This document shows, piece after piece, positions 32,236 to 40,863 of a DNA stretch of 53,089 nucleotides. The first letter of the stretch is position 1. Each line of letters opens with the position of its first letter. Position numbers and translations under genes: made by a program. Location: contig JASEHH010000010.1 in assembly GCA_030017685.1 (NCBI GenBank), forward strand, positions 1-53,089. The letters are read 5' to 3'. Origin of the DNA: Thermodesulfobacteriota bacterium. Its GTDB lineage: Bacteria; Desulfobacterota; BSN033; UBA1163. The notes below the pieces were generated by a model that was not told where the DNA came from, made no database searches, and saw only the letters and a list, made by a program, of their open reading frames with translations.

Positions 32236-32675
32236 ATGGTCACCCCTTTCAATGAAAATTTTTTCCAGGCTATGAAAAACAATTGAACATCTTTTGCCAA
32301 TTCTATCCCCATGTCGGGATCATGGTAGTAAATGACATTCTGTTCTAACCCAGTAATTGTTACAAAATGCCCAAAACCCTGTACCCCTCCATAAAGCACA
32401 GCGGGGTCTAATAAAGCTATAATTGGTATTCCCCTTTCTATTATTTCTTTAAGGCTCTCCAGGGTAAAATTTTCTACTACCTCTGACAACAATCCAAGTT
32501 TTTCAACTCCGGAGGCAAGTTCTTCACAAGTATTACCGAGCCAACTTGTTTCAAAAATGTCTTCCAGCTCTATTTCAGATATTCGAACTCCATTATATTC
32601 TAAAACCATCCGGATGCAAGCTGGTCCACAAGTAGTAGACTTTTCCTGCTTAAAATAAGGGACCTCTAACTTCAA
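32214..32675 (-). CDS. Stand-alone C39-type papain-like cysteine peptidase
   Basis: The 153-residue protein has the C39 triad: Cys 16 in STTCGPACIRMVL, His 103 in GFGHFVTITG and Asp 119 in YYHDPD, with an oxyanion Gln at 10 (FKQ). C39 domains normally sit on bacteriocin ABC exporters and cut double-glycine leaders; here no transporter, no membrane segment and no signal peptide are present. The TTG start is preceded by AAGGAG. It is coupled to the small gene downstream and flanked by two broken small genes. AT-rich composition relative to neighbours hints at acquisition. Confidence 0.8.
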   Translation of the reverse strand: MKLEVPYFKQEKSTTCGPACIRMVLEYNGVRISEIELEDIFETSWLGNTCEELASGVEKLGLLSEVVENFTLESLKEIIERGIPIIALLDPAVLYGGVQGFGHFVTITGLEQNVIYYHDPDMGIELAKDVQLFFIAWKKFSLKGVTIWKSTKK

Positions 32676-32697
32676 TTATAACTTTCTCCTTATCACA

Positions 32698-32952
32698 TCA
32701 TCTTAATCTATCCCATGCCTCCAAAACAAGGCGGCGGGTGCGGAATTCATCGTACTGCTTCTCCTCATTCTCTTTTAGGACGGGGAAGGTTTTGCCGGGG
32801 GGATAGGAATTTTATATTTTTATGGACGTCCATTCCCCCTTACAAGATACGCCAATTTCAGCAACTTTGTTTTGGCTGGTGCTATCTGGTGCTATACCGA
32901 CGCTTTCCTTATAATCCTTCGCAATGGTAACGATCAAATCAATAATGTTCAT
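32698..32952 (-). pseudogene. Broken small gene, copy B (in-frame stop)
   Basis: From ATG at 32952 the frame reads MNIIDLIVTIAKDYKES and onward to GEWTSIKI, then a TAA at 32812-32814, and continues in the same frame as YPPGKTFPVLKENEEKQY to AWDRLR and a TGA. Both halves look coding, so a single nonsense change has broken an 84-codon gene. Its tail resembles copy A. The region 32953-33122 has no recognisable gene. Confidence 0.6.
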
Positions 32953-33122
32953 AAATTATACCAGTCGTTATTTTGAACTCTCCCTCGGCCGCCAGATTAA
33001 ATGACATTCAGCGATGTTAAAAAAGTTTTTCATAAATAACGTGAATCACCCCTCTGTGACGTTGGCCTAATATACCAAAAACCGGAAATTATGGCAATTT
33101 CCAAAAAGAAGAGCGTTTTTAA

Positions 33123-33156
33123 ATATTGCCAAGAAATCTTTTTTTTGGTAATAGAC
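33123..33156 (+). repeat. 34-base duplicated upstream element, copy 2
   Basis: Identical to 29798-29831, including the TTGCCAA/TTGGTAA hairpin, and located at the same distance from the paralogous start codon. Confidence 0.7.
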
Positions 33157-33160
33157 TTAT

Positions 33161-33688
33161 ATGCCATTGGATAAGGAGTTAAAGAAAGTTCTAAAGCTGG
33201 GGATCAAGACGATTGTTTTTCAGGAGATTAGATTGCTCCGGATGGAGCAGGCCTTTACTCCGGAGATTGTGTTAGGCGGGATATCCCAATCGATTGAGGA
33301 GACGAAGAGGGAGATCGCCCGGTTGACAAGGACCATGAGTCATAAAGAGAGGGCATCCCTCCTCAAAAAGATGATCCGGCAGGCAGCGGATGAGGAGATC
33401 GATCGGGCGATTCAGTTAAGAAAGAATAGATGTCTTCGATGTATCCACGGAAGATTTTATGACCGGTCGGAGGTCCCTTACTCAAACCTTCCCCTCAATG
33501 AAAACCTCGTTCAAACCTTTGGATGTGATCAACTTCGTCCCGCTTTAAGAAAAACCTGCCGGAGATTTGTTGAGACTTCAACTACCCCTTTTCTTGAAGA
33601 ATACCTCAACGAGATTGCCTTCCTCTACGAATTCAGAGAAATGGTCGATCGTATGGAAGAGATCTGGAAAGACTTCCTTTCGAAATAA
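33161..33688 (+). CDS. Four-cysteine protein of unknown function, copy 2 (full length)
   Basis: The 175-residue protein is the longer paralogue of the gene at 29836. It contains CLRCIHGRFYDRSE and FGCDQLRPALRKTC, then a helical C-terminus (PFLEEYLNEIAFLYEFREMV) that copy 1 lacks. A 116-base tract is identical to copy 1 (29998-30113), including silent sites, although the flanks differ. The cysteines may bind metal. The function is unknown. Confidence 0.7.
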   Translation: MPLDKELKKVLKLGIKTIVFQEIRLLRMEQAFTPEIVLGGISQSIEETKREIARLTRTMSHKERASLLKKMIRQAADEEIDRAIQLRKNRCLRCIHGRFYDRSEVPYSNLPLNENLVQTFGCDQLRPALRKTCRRFVETSTTPFLEEYLNEIAFLYEFREMVDRMEEIWKDFLSK

Positions 33689-33875
33689 CGCATAGCGCAG
33701 AGCGCTTAGCGCATAGCGTCTTAAATCCCAAAAAACAAATCCTAAATCAAATCCAATACTCAAATTTTCATAATAAAAAAGCCCCCTTCCCTATTTTTTA
33801 AAGGGAGCTTTTAGATTTGGCTCTTTTTCTTATCGATTACCCTATGCGCCATGCTCTATGCGCTTTGCGTTTTAG
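33689..33875. repeat. Inverted gcgcatagcgc repeats around a bidirectional terminator
   Basis: cgcatagcgcagagcgcttagcgcatagcg after the plus-strand gene is mirrored by ccctatgcgccatgctctatgcgc at 33840-33865, which runs to the stop of the minus-strand FAD gene. A related word occurs near 15155. Between them is the terminator hairpin. Confidence 0.6.
33776..33812. terminator. Bidirectional intrinsic terminator
   Basis: AAAAGCCCCCTT pairs with AAGGGAGCTTTT (one mismatch), and A- and T-rich runs flank it on both sides. It lies between two convergent genes and can end both transcripts. Confidence 0.75.
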
Positions 33876-36448
33876 GCGATTGCTTCTCCCACCAACTCCG
33901 TAATATCCATCACTTTGAGGCGGCCTTTTTTCTCCTTTCGGAGCCTTGCGGCGGCCAACTGGAGATTGGACTTGCAGGCCGGGCAGGCGGAGACGACCGT
34001 ATCCGCTCCAACTTCCAAAGCCTCAAGCATACGCTGATAGGCGATCTCGCCGGAGAGTTCGTTATTGAATGCCTTCATCCCTCCTCCTCCGCCACAGCAT
34101 TTTGCCAGGAGGCGGTTGTTCTTGAATTCGAGCAAAGTGACTCCTGGAATTTTCTTGAGCAATTCTCTCGGGGGCTCGAAGATGTTGAGATGACGACCCA
34201 GATCGCAAGGGTCATGGTAAACAACCTTCATCGGGTTTCCATTCTTGAACTTCAACTTCCCATCTTGAATCAACTGGTCGAGATATTCGATCGCATGAAG
34301 CACCGGTGTGTTGAAGGAGAGGTGCTTGGGGTAGATCTCTTTAAAGGTCTTATAGCAACCCGCACAGGTGGTTACAATCTGCTTGGGCTGAACTTTTGAG
34401 AAGGCATCAAGATTCTTTTTGCCCACCTCCTTGAATTCTTCCGTCCCCACCAGATAGGAGATATATCCGCAGCAATTTTCATCTTTTCCCAGGGCGGTGT
34501 AGGAGGCACCGGCCCTGTCAAAGATATTCATGAGATTGGGCACGATGTTGATATCCTGATAGGAGGCAACGCACCCGGGAAAGAAGAGCGTATCGACCGG
34601 CCCCTTCCTGGGTTGAAAAGTTGACGGATAGACATCGGTCCGTTTCTCTCTTGGTTCTCCAAATGGATTTCCGGTTGCTTTCAAATTCTCCATCAATGTC
34701 TTATGGATTTCAGGAAGGAATCCGGCCTCGACCAGTTTCCGGCGCCCGGCTTCCACAATCTCAGAGACGACCACGCCGGCAGGGCAGGTCGCCTTACAGT
34801 TGAGGCAGGTCGTGCAGAGATAGAATTTGTCCGCCACCTCTTTGGAAGGCTCAAGCAACCCTTTCATCATATAGTAAGCCTGGATGACCCTTCCACGGGC
34901 ATTCTCCGATTCCAGACCCGTATGGGCAAAAACCGTGCAGCCCGCCCGGCAGAACCCGCAATTGATACAGGCAAAGATCTCATTATCGGCCGCCGGACCG
35001 AAGCTCTTAATCTGGTCGGGTGTCTCCACAAATTCTTTATACGTAAAGGGGGCGAAAATATCTTTGACGGGATCGTCAAAACCCATTTTCCCCGGGTTCA
35101 GTATATTCTTCGGATCGAGCGCCTTCTTGATCGTCTTCATCACCTCATGGCTTAACCCCAGCTCTTTATGGATAAAGGAGGCTTTGGCCATGCCTATTCC
35201 ATGTTCCGCTGTCAGGGTTCCTTTAAATTTTAAAGTGAGGTCAATAAACTCCTGGGCGATCGGTTTCACTTTTTCCCATTCCTTTTTGTTCCGACCGTCG
35301 ATGATCAGAGTGGCATGGAGATTCCCATCACCGATATGGCCAAAGATGGGAATGGGGAAATCGTATTTATCGCGAATCTTCTGGAGCTCCCGTATCGTTT
35401 CCGGGATCTTGGACATGGGAACACCAAAATCCTCTACGAAGGGGATCAGCTTCGCTCCTCTTCTTATCTTTGAGAGAGAAGGGACAAGACCCTGGCGACC
35501 TGCCCACATCTTTAAGCGTTTTGCCGGATCATCATCCCACTGATTGCCCAGGCCGTTGCATTCCTTTGAGATTCGGTCGATCTTTTGGATGTTCTCTTTG
35601 ACTGCCTGCTTGTTTCCATCGATCTCAATAAACAGGATACATTCCACATTGTCAGGAATATTGAGGTCCATGGCCTTATTGACCACATCAATGGAGAGCC
35701 GATCCAGAATTTCACAAGAAGAAAGAGGGATGCCAGAGGTAATAATTTCTTCAGCCGCCTTTCCTGCATCTTCAACCGAAGGAAACCTGGACTGGGCAAA
35801 GGCGATATATTCGGGCATGGGAACGATCCTCACCGTAATCTCCGTGATCACCCCAAGGGTTCCTTCGGCCCGGCAGAAGAGATGGGCAAGATCATATCCC
35901 GAAGAGGTTTTTGGAACGAGCGAACCCGTTTTCATCACCCTTCCATCTGCCAGAACAACTTCCAGGCCCATGATATAATCTTTGGTTGCGCCATATTTGA
36001 TTGCCCGGTTGCCGCTTGCATTGGTGGAGACCATCCCACCGATGGAGGCGATGGTGGCGCTTCCAGGATCAGGAGGAAAGAAGTGGGTGGGAGCAAGGGC
36101 ATTATTTAAATTTTGGCAGATTACCCCTGGCTCGACCACCGCATAGCCATCTTTCTTCTGAACCTCTTTGATCTTATTCATCCGGCTCACATCGAGGATG
36201 ATGCCACCTAAACAGGCCAGGACCGCACCGGTCGTGCTGGTTCCCGATCCCCTGGGGATGATCTTGAGATTGTTGTCATTGGCAAACTTAAGAACCTTTG
36301 ACACTTCCTCGGTCGTCTTCGCAAAGACGATGGCATCGGGAATACCCTCATGGACAGACATGTCCCGGGAATGGCAGAGTCGTTCGATCTGATCCGTCTT
36401 GACGTTCTTCTCACCTACGATCTTCATTAAATCTTTAATATAATCCAT
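33872..36448 (-). CDS. FAD-binding oxidase/Fe-S/CCG fusion (GlcD-GlcF or D-lactate dehydrogenase type)
   Basis: The 858-residue fusion has a PCMH-type FAD domain (about 35-210, RGSGTSTTGAVL and ASIGGMVSTNASGNRAIKYG) and an FAD-oxidase C-terminal domain (about 210-455, with HIGDGNLHATL and TAEHGIGMAK). A dicluster ferredoxin region follows (CINCGFCRAGC and CTTCLNCKATCP), then two CCG domains (FFPGCVASY to CAGCYKTF and the late CCGGGGGM). Such proteins oxidise D-lactate, glycolate or another 2-hydroxyacid and pass electrons to quinone or Fe-S carriers. It is the last gene of the minus-strand redox series, 70 bases after the membrane Fe-S oxidoreductase, its likely electron partner. The substrate is not resolvable. 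Confidence 0.85.
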   Translation of the reverse strand: MDYIKDLMKIVGEKNVKTDQIERLCHSRDMSVHEGIPDAIVFAKTTEEVSKVLKFANDNNLKIIPRGSGTSTTGAVLACLGGIILDVSRMNKIKEVQKKDGYAVVEPGVICQNLNNALAPTHFFPPDPGSATIASIGGMVSTNASGNRAIKYGATKDYIMGLEVVLADGRVMKTGSLVPKTSSGYDLAHLFCRAEGTLGVITEITVRIVPMPEYIAFAQSRFPSVEDAGKAAEEIITSGIPLSSCEILDRLSIDVVNKAMDLNIPDNVECILFIEIDGNKQAVKENIQKIDRISKECNGLGNQWDDDPAKRLKMWAGRQGLVPSLSKIRRGAKLIPFVEDFGVPMSKIPETIRELQKIRDKYDFPIPIFGHIGDGNLHATLIIDGRNKKEWEKVKPIAQEFIDLTLKFKGTLTAEHGIGMAKASFIHKELGLSHEVMKTIKKALDPKNILNPGKMGFDDPVKDIFAPFTYKEFVETPDQIKSFGPAADNEIFACINCGFCRAGCTVFAHTGLESENARGRVIQAYYMMKGLLEPSKEVADKFYLCTTCLNCKATCPAGVVVSEIVEAGRRKLVEAGFLPEIHKTLMENLKATGNPFGEPREKRTDVYPSTFQPRKGPVDTLFFPGCVASYQDINIVPNLMNIFDRAGASYTALGKDENCCGYISYLVGTEEFKEVGKKNLDAFSKVQPKQIVTTCAGCYKTFKEIYPKHLSFNTPVLHAIEYLDQLIQDGKLKFKNGNPMKVVYHDPCDLGRHLNIFEPPRELLKKIPGVTLLEFKNNRLLAKCCGGGGGMKAFNNELSGEIAYQRMLEALEVGADTVVSACPACKSNLQLAAARLRKEKKGRLKVMDITELVGEAIA

Positions 36449-36518
36449 AATCGATCCCTTTCTTTTCGAGCCTATTTTAATAATTTAACTGATTTATAAA
36501 ATAGAAGAGAGGCGATTT

Positions 36519-38594
36519 TCAATTCTTTTTGGGTTCTCCGGAAAAAGATTTTTCCAGTAGTTCAACGATGTCGAGCACCTTTACCTGCTCTTCCATTCCT
36601 CTATCTTTCACTCCATCGCTTAACATGGTCAGGCAGTATGGGCAGGCCGTAGCGATCACCTTAGCTCCCAGTTTCATAGCCTGCTCAATGCGCATCTCGC
36701 TGATCCTTTTCCCGAGATGTTCCTCCATCCACATTCTTCCTCCCCCACCTCCGCAGCAGAAACTCCGGTGACGTGACCTTTCCATCTCCTTCAGTTGAAT
36801 GCCCGGAATGGAGGAGAGGATCTTTCGGGGAGGTTCGTATATATTGTTGTAACGGCCGAGGTAACAGGAGTCGTGATAGGTGACCGTGGTTGGATCGATT
36901 CTCCCCATGCTCAATCTTTTTTGTCGGATCAAGTCATTGAGGAATTCCGTCTGGTGGATGACCTCAAAGTCTCCTCCGAATTGGGAGTATTCATTCTTTA
37001 AGGTATTGTAACAGTGGGGACAGGTGGTCAGGATCTTCTTCACCCGGTAACGTTTCATGGTCTCAATATTGGCCTCGACAAGCATTTTATAGAGATATTC
37101 ATTACCGATGCGTCGTGCTGGATCGCCACAGCAACCCTCCTCGCTGCCCAGGATTCCGAATTTCACTCCCACCCTGCGCAGGATCTTCACCATCGAAATA
37201 GCCACCTTCTTATTTCGATCATCATATCCCTTGAAACAGCCGGGGTAGTATAGGAGTTCAACCTCCGGATCTTCAGCGAGGGTTTTGACACCCCAATCCT
37301 TCGCCCAATCGGATCTCATTTTCCTTTCTACGCCCCATGGATTGCTCCTCCTCTCCATGTTACGAAAAACCTCACGAAGCTCTGAGGGATAACGGGTCTC
37401 CATGAGAACGAGATAACGCCTCATCTCGATAATCTTGTCATAGGCAGGGATAAAGACAGGACACTGCTCAGAGCAGTTGAGACAGAAGGTGCATGCCCAG
37501 AGACTATCCTCTGAGACCACCTCTCCGCTGATGGAGTTGCCCGACTCCTTTTTAACCGATCCTCCCCAGAGAAGGGGCCTTCCTCTTTGATGAAGGTGTG
37601 CTTTCAAATCTTGAATGACCTTCTTCGGAGACAGAGGTTTTTGGCTCAAATGGGCTGGACAGTGATCCTGACACCTCCCACAGTTCGTGCAGGCCTCGAG
37701 ATCCAATAGCTGTTTCCAGGTCAACTCAAAAATCTCCCTCGCTCCATAAGTCTCGGCCTCTTCAAAATCGGGGATCGGGTTGAGAGCGCCTCTCTGTTTT
37801 AATGAACGGAAGTAAATATTGAGGGGGGATAGAAAGAGGTGCTGGAGGGATGACCGACTCATAATCATGTAGCCAGCAAGAACCGTGGCGGGGATGGCGT
37901 GAATCAAAACGCGGTGCCAGATGAGGAGCTCATTTAAAGGTTCGGAAGGCTGAATGAGCATGAAATTGGACAGCCATGCGCTGACAGGAGCCCATAGAAA
38001 TAATTCCGAAGGTATGGGGCCCCCGGTTGCCATCCTGTAGCTTTTCACCAGATAACCCGTAAGCAAGATGGTGAAGCCCAAGATATACTTCAATCCGTCA
38101 TCAGGCTTTGAATCAAGCCGGGAGGGTCTGAATACATATCTTCGCACAACGGCGATTCCTCCCCCCAATAGAACCAGAACACCTCCTAATTCGGATAGAA
38201 AGGAAGCAGCCAGATAGATGTTTTGTGGGGGCGTCGTTAATCCGGTCAGGAAGGAAAGGAGCCTGATCCCTTTACCCAAAAAGATGAGAAAGGTTCCTCC
38301 AAAGATCAGAAAATGCATCGTCCCGGGTAAGGGTTCTCTCCAGAATCGAGCATGACCGAACGTCACGGCAAATAAGGTCTTCAGTCTCTTCAGAACCTGA
38401 TCAGAACAGTGATCGGGCTTTCCCAGAAGCCATAAGCGATAATGGGTCCTCCAGAAGAAGACGATGAAAAGGGAGATCAGCCCAAGGTATATGATCCCGA
38501 AGCCGATGAGGATGGGGAGAAAGATCTTATCGATAAAACCTTTTTGTACTGTCCAGAAGTATAAGTTTAATGGATCCAAATTCTCCCTCACCAT
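36519..38594 (-). CDS. Membrane-anchored CCG-domain Fe-S oxidoreductase
   Basis: The 691-residue protein has an N-terminal membrane region of about six helices resembling a NarI/DsrM-type haem b subunit. Two 4Fe-4S motifs (CTNCGRCQDHCP near 303 and CTFCLNCSEQCP) and two CCG domains (YYPGCFKGY to CPHCYNTL, then YLGRYN to CCGGGGGRMW) follow. This DsrMK/HdrED-like layout is typical of quinone-linked oxidoreductases that accept electrons from flavoproteins such as ETF. It starts six bases after the small membrane gene and precedes the FAD/Fe-S fusion. It is likely the membrane exit or entry point for electrons of this cluster. Confidence 0.87.
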   Translation of the reverse strand: MVRENLDPLNLYFWTVQKGFIDKIFLPILIGFGIIYLGLISLFIVFFWRTHYRLWLLGKPDHCSDQVLKRLKTLFAVTFGHARFWREPLPGTMHFLIFGGTFLIFLGKGIRLLSFLTGLTTPPQNIYLAASFLSELGGVLVLLGGGIAVVRRYVFRPSRLDSKPDDGLKYILGFTILLTGYLVKSYRMATGGPIPSELFLWAPVSAWLSNFMLIQPSEPLNELLIWHRVLIHAIPATVLAGYMIMSRSSLQHLFLSPLNIYFRSLKQRGALNPIPDFEEAETYGAREIFELTWKQLLDLEACTNCGRCQDHCPAHLSQKPLSPKKVIQDLKAHLHQRGRPLLWGGSVKKESGNSISGEVVSEDSLWACTFCLNCSEQCPVFIPAYDKIIEMRRYLVLMETRYPSELREVFRNMERRSNPWGVERKMRSDWAKDWGVKTLAEDPEVELLYYPGCFKGYDDRNKKVAISMVKILRRVGVKFGILGSEEGCCGDPARRIGNEYLYKMLVEANIETMKRYRVKKILTTCPHCYNTLKNEYSQFGGDFEVIHQTEFLNDLIRQKRLSMGRIDPTTVTYHDSCYLGRYNNIYEPPRKILSSIPGIQLKEMERSRHRSFCCGGGGGRMWMEEHLGKRISEMRIEQAMKLGAKVIATACPYCLTMLSDGVKDRGMEEQVKVLDIVELLEKSFSGEPKKN

Positions 38595-38600
38595 CTGGGG

Positions 38601-38816
38601 TCATGGAATGAACCCTGGATAAAACAGGATCAAGTGGGCGATGAAAAAGGTCAGAATGAAGACTCCCAATGTGGTCAGCGCCCATTTGAGAAACCGCTCG
38701 TATTTGGGCTGAAGACCTAAGTCGGAGAGGGTGAGCCTCAGTCCAAGGAAGAAGGAATAGATCATCGCTGTCAGGATCATCACTTCAATGACAATGGCCG
38801 CCACCCTTAGAGACAT
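38601..38816 (-). CDS. Small membrane protein of the NrfD cluster
   Basis: The 71-residue protein has two hydrophobic helices (about 5-22 and 45-65) joined by a short basic loop. The ATG at 38816 is preferred over one 13 codons upstream because GAGGAAT precedes it. It lies between the NrfD gene and the membrane Fe-S oxidoreductase, with six bases to the latter. It may be an accessory membrane subunit. I know no named family. Confidence 0.65.
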   Translation of the reverse strand: MSLRVAAIVIEVMILTAMIYSFFLGLRLTLSDLGLQPKYERFLKWALTTLGVFILTFFIAHLILFYPGFIP

Positions 38817-38895
38817 CTTCAATTCCTCATCCCTCAAAACATGGACGACCTGCAACCTGCATGTCGTAAAAATGGCATACGAAATGGCAATGGGA

Positions 38896-40110
38896 TCAGC
38901 CCGCCGTCTTAAGCATCGGGTTGGGACCCTCCATCTCCGCTATGGCCTCTTCATCACGGGCTGGCAGGATCTCCAGATACTTCAAACCAAGAACAAGAAG
39001 GAGTGCGACGTATGAAACGATTCCCAGACTCAGCAGTGTCTCCCAAATTGTAACCGGGAAGAGCCCGGGTTTTCCCCACATTCCTTCCATGAAACCGGGA
39101 AAGAAGTGCTGGGGATAGGCTGTGCCGGGAATGACCAATGCGGCCCTTTCTCCGAAGACCCCGATCATCACAGAAAGGGAGGCAGTAAAGACCCCTTTGA
39201 CTGTTTTTCCCGTCCGTGGATAGATCAAGAGGAATAGGGGAATAAGGATTCCCATTCCGATCTGAAATACCCAGAAGAGCCACCAGTAGTTACCGGTAAA
39301 TAGGTAGAGCGTGGGCTCCCGGCCGGGAAAATAGAGATGAGTCAGTTTATCGACGAAGACCAGGATCAGGAGCACGAGAATCAACCCGGAGAGGAGCCTG
39401 CCGAGGGAAAAGATCAACTCCTTCTGGATCTTTCTTCCGGTGAACTTGAACGCCCCCAATGTGATCAGGATGATTAATGAAGTCCCTGATGTCAAAGCTG
39501 CGGCAAGAAATTCAAATGGCTTAATGGGAGAGAAGAAGATCTCTCTGTTGCCAATGAGGCCAAAGATGGCGCCGGTTCCCATGTGGACAGAGACCGCCCA
39601 TATCACGTCCAGCGCTCCGACGATGGTTGCCCATCTCTTTTTCTTTTCGAAGATCAGCCACAGATAAAGGACCATAAGGGTGATGTATCCCACATAGAAA
39701 ATCGAATTAATCACAAACAGAGAGGTCATGTTATTGAGGTAGTAGTAGCCGAAGAGTCGCCAGAATTTTTCTGGCCTACCCAGATCGACGAAAACGAAGA
39801 GCATGGCGCCCACCATCAGGAGAATCCCCAGGAAGACGGCCAGTCGGGCGATCGGCTTATAAAAATCCCACTTTAAGACATAGCCAAGAGAAGAGATGAT
39901 GATGGCTCCGGCGCTGAGGCCTATGAAGTAAATATAAAAGATGATTAACTGTCCCCAGGGGATGATATTGCTCACCCCCCACACCTGTTGGCCTTTCAGA
40001 TAGGCGACTAAGAAGCTCACTACCAGAGAACCGCTTCCCAGTCCCAGCAGGGTCACAAGAAGGTAGTAGCCTCTTGATTTTCCCTCAATCGTTACATAAC
40101 TTCTCTCCAT
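38896..40110 (-). CDS. NrfD/PsrC-type membrane quinone subunit
   Basis: The 404-residue protein has about ten membrane helices and matches NrfD/PsrC, the quinone-binding membrane subunit of CISM enzymes such as polysulfide, tetrathionate and nitrite reductases. Characteristic segments are LGLGSGSLVVSFLVAYL, FVDLGRPEKFWRLF and HMGTGAIFGLIGNRE. GAGGTGG precedes the ATG. It sits downstream of the ferredoxin and molybdopterin subunits, completing the three-subunit set. The direction of electron flow is not known. Confidence 0.9.
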   Translation of the reverse strand: MERSYVTIEGKSRGYYLLVTLLGLGSGSLVVSFLVAYLKGQQVWGVSNIIPWGQLIIFYIYFIGLSAGAIIISSLGYVLKWDFYKPIARLAVFLGILLMVGAMLFVFVDLGRPEKFWRLFGYYYLNNMTSLFVINSIFYVGYITLMVLYLWLIFEKKKRWATIVGALDVIWAVSVHMGTGAIFGLIGNREIFFSPIKPFEFLAAALTSGTSLIILITLGAFKFTGRKIQKELIFSLGRLLSGLILVLLILVFVDKLTHLYFPGREPTLYLFTGNYWWLFWVFQIGMGILIPLFLLIYPRTGKTVKGVFTASLSVMIGVFGERAALVIPGTAYPQHFFPGFMEGMWGKPGLFPVTIWETLLSLGIVSYVALLLVLGLKYLEILPARDEEAIAEMEGPNPMLKTAG

Positions 40111-40166
40111 GAATCAGCCACCTCATCCGCCTTCGCAGAATGGTCCGTCCGGAAGGACGGGGACCT

Positions 40167-40853
40167 TCACCTGGGAAGATAAATCACTTTCGGATTCGTT
40201 TTCAGTTCTTCCCGAAGTCGAAATGCGGTTCTGGACCCAAAGGCATTAGACACCGGACTCGTAAGGTCATCCAGGTCTCCGAAGGCCATGGCACATGATG
40301 GACAGGCCTCCACACAAGCCGGGACGACCTCGACTCCGATCTTTTTACTCTCTCTGATCCCCCTGTCAATCCGATGAAAGCAGAAAGTGCATTTTTCAAC
40401 CACACCATGAATTCTCACCGGGAATGGCCAGACTTCCCGGGAACGATGGTCAGGGGGTGGATCAGGACGGTGATATTCCTTTTCGTCCTGCTTTCTAAAA
40501 TTGAAACTCCTTGCCCCATACGGACAGGCGATCATACAGTATTTGCATCCGATGCACCTTCTGTAATTCTGAATGACAATTCCATCCTCTCTTCGGTAGG
40601 TCGCCTTGGCCGGACAGACGGTCACACATGGAGGATCATCGCATTGCATGCAGGGCATGGGGATGAGTTCTGTTCGGATCCGTGGATATCTGCCACGGGT
40701 CACGGCAATCACTTTGTTCCAGTAGATATCTCTTCTCCTCCTCTGCTCTTCAGGGGAGCCATGAGGCACATTGTTCTCCTCTTTACAGGCCACGATGCAA
40801 GCCTGGCAGCCCGTGCATTTATCGAGATCGATGACCATTGCCCATTTCGGCAT
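40167..40853 (-). CDS. Four-cluster ferredoxin subunit (PsrB/DmsB-like)
   Basis: The 228-residue protein carries four cysteine motifs typical of CISM electron-transfer subunits: CTGCQACIVAC, CMQCDDPPCVTVCP, CIGCKYCMIACPYG and CTFCFHRI...CVEACPS. It transfers electrons between the molybdopterin subunit and the NrfD protein on the outer face of the membrane, presumably carried through Tat with its partner. GAGGAAGAG lies before the ATG. Ten bases separate it from the molybdopterin subunit gene. Confidence 0.92.
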   Translation of the reverse strand: MPKWAMVIDLDKCTGCQACIVACKEENNVPHGSPEEQRRRRDIYWNKVIAVTRGRYPRIRTELIPMPCMQCDDPPCVTVCPAKATYRREDGIVIQNYRRCIGCKYCMIACPYGARSFNFRKQDEKEYHRPDPPPDHRSREVWPFPVRIHGVVEKCTFCFHRIDRGIRESKKIGVEVVPACVEACPSCAMAFGDLDDLTSPVSNAFGSRTAFRLREELKTNPKVIYLPR

Positions 40854-40863
40854 CTTCTCTTCC

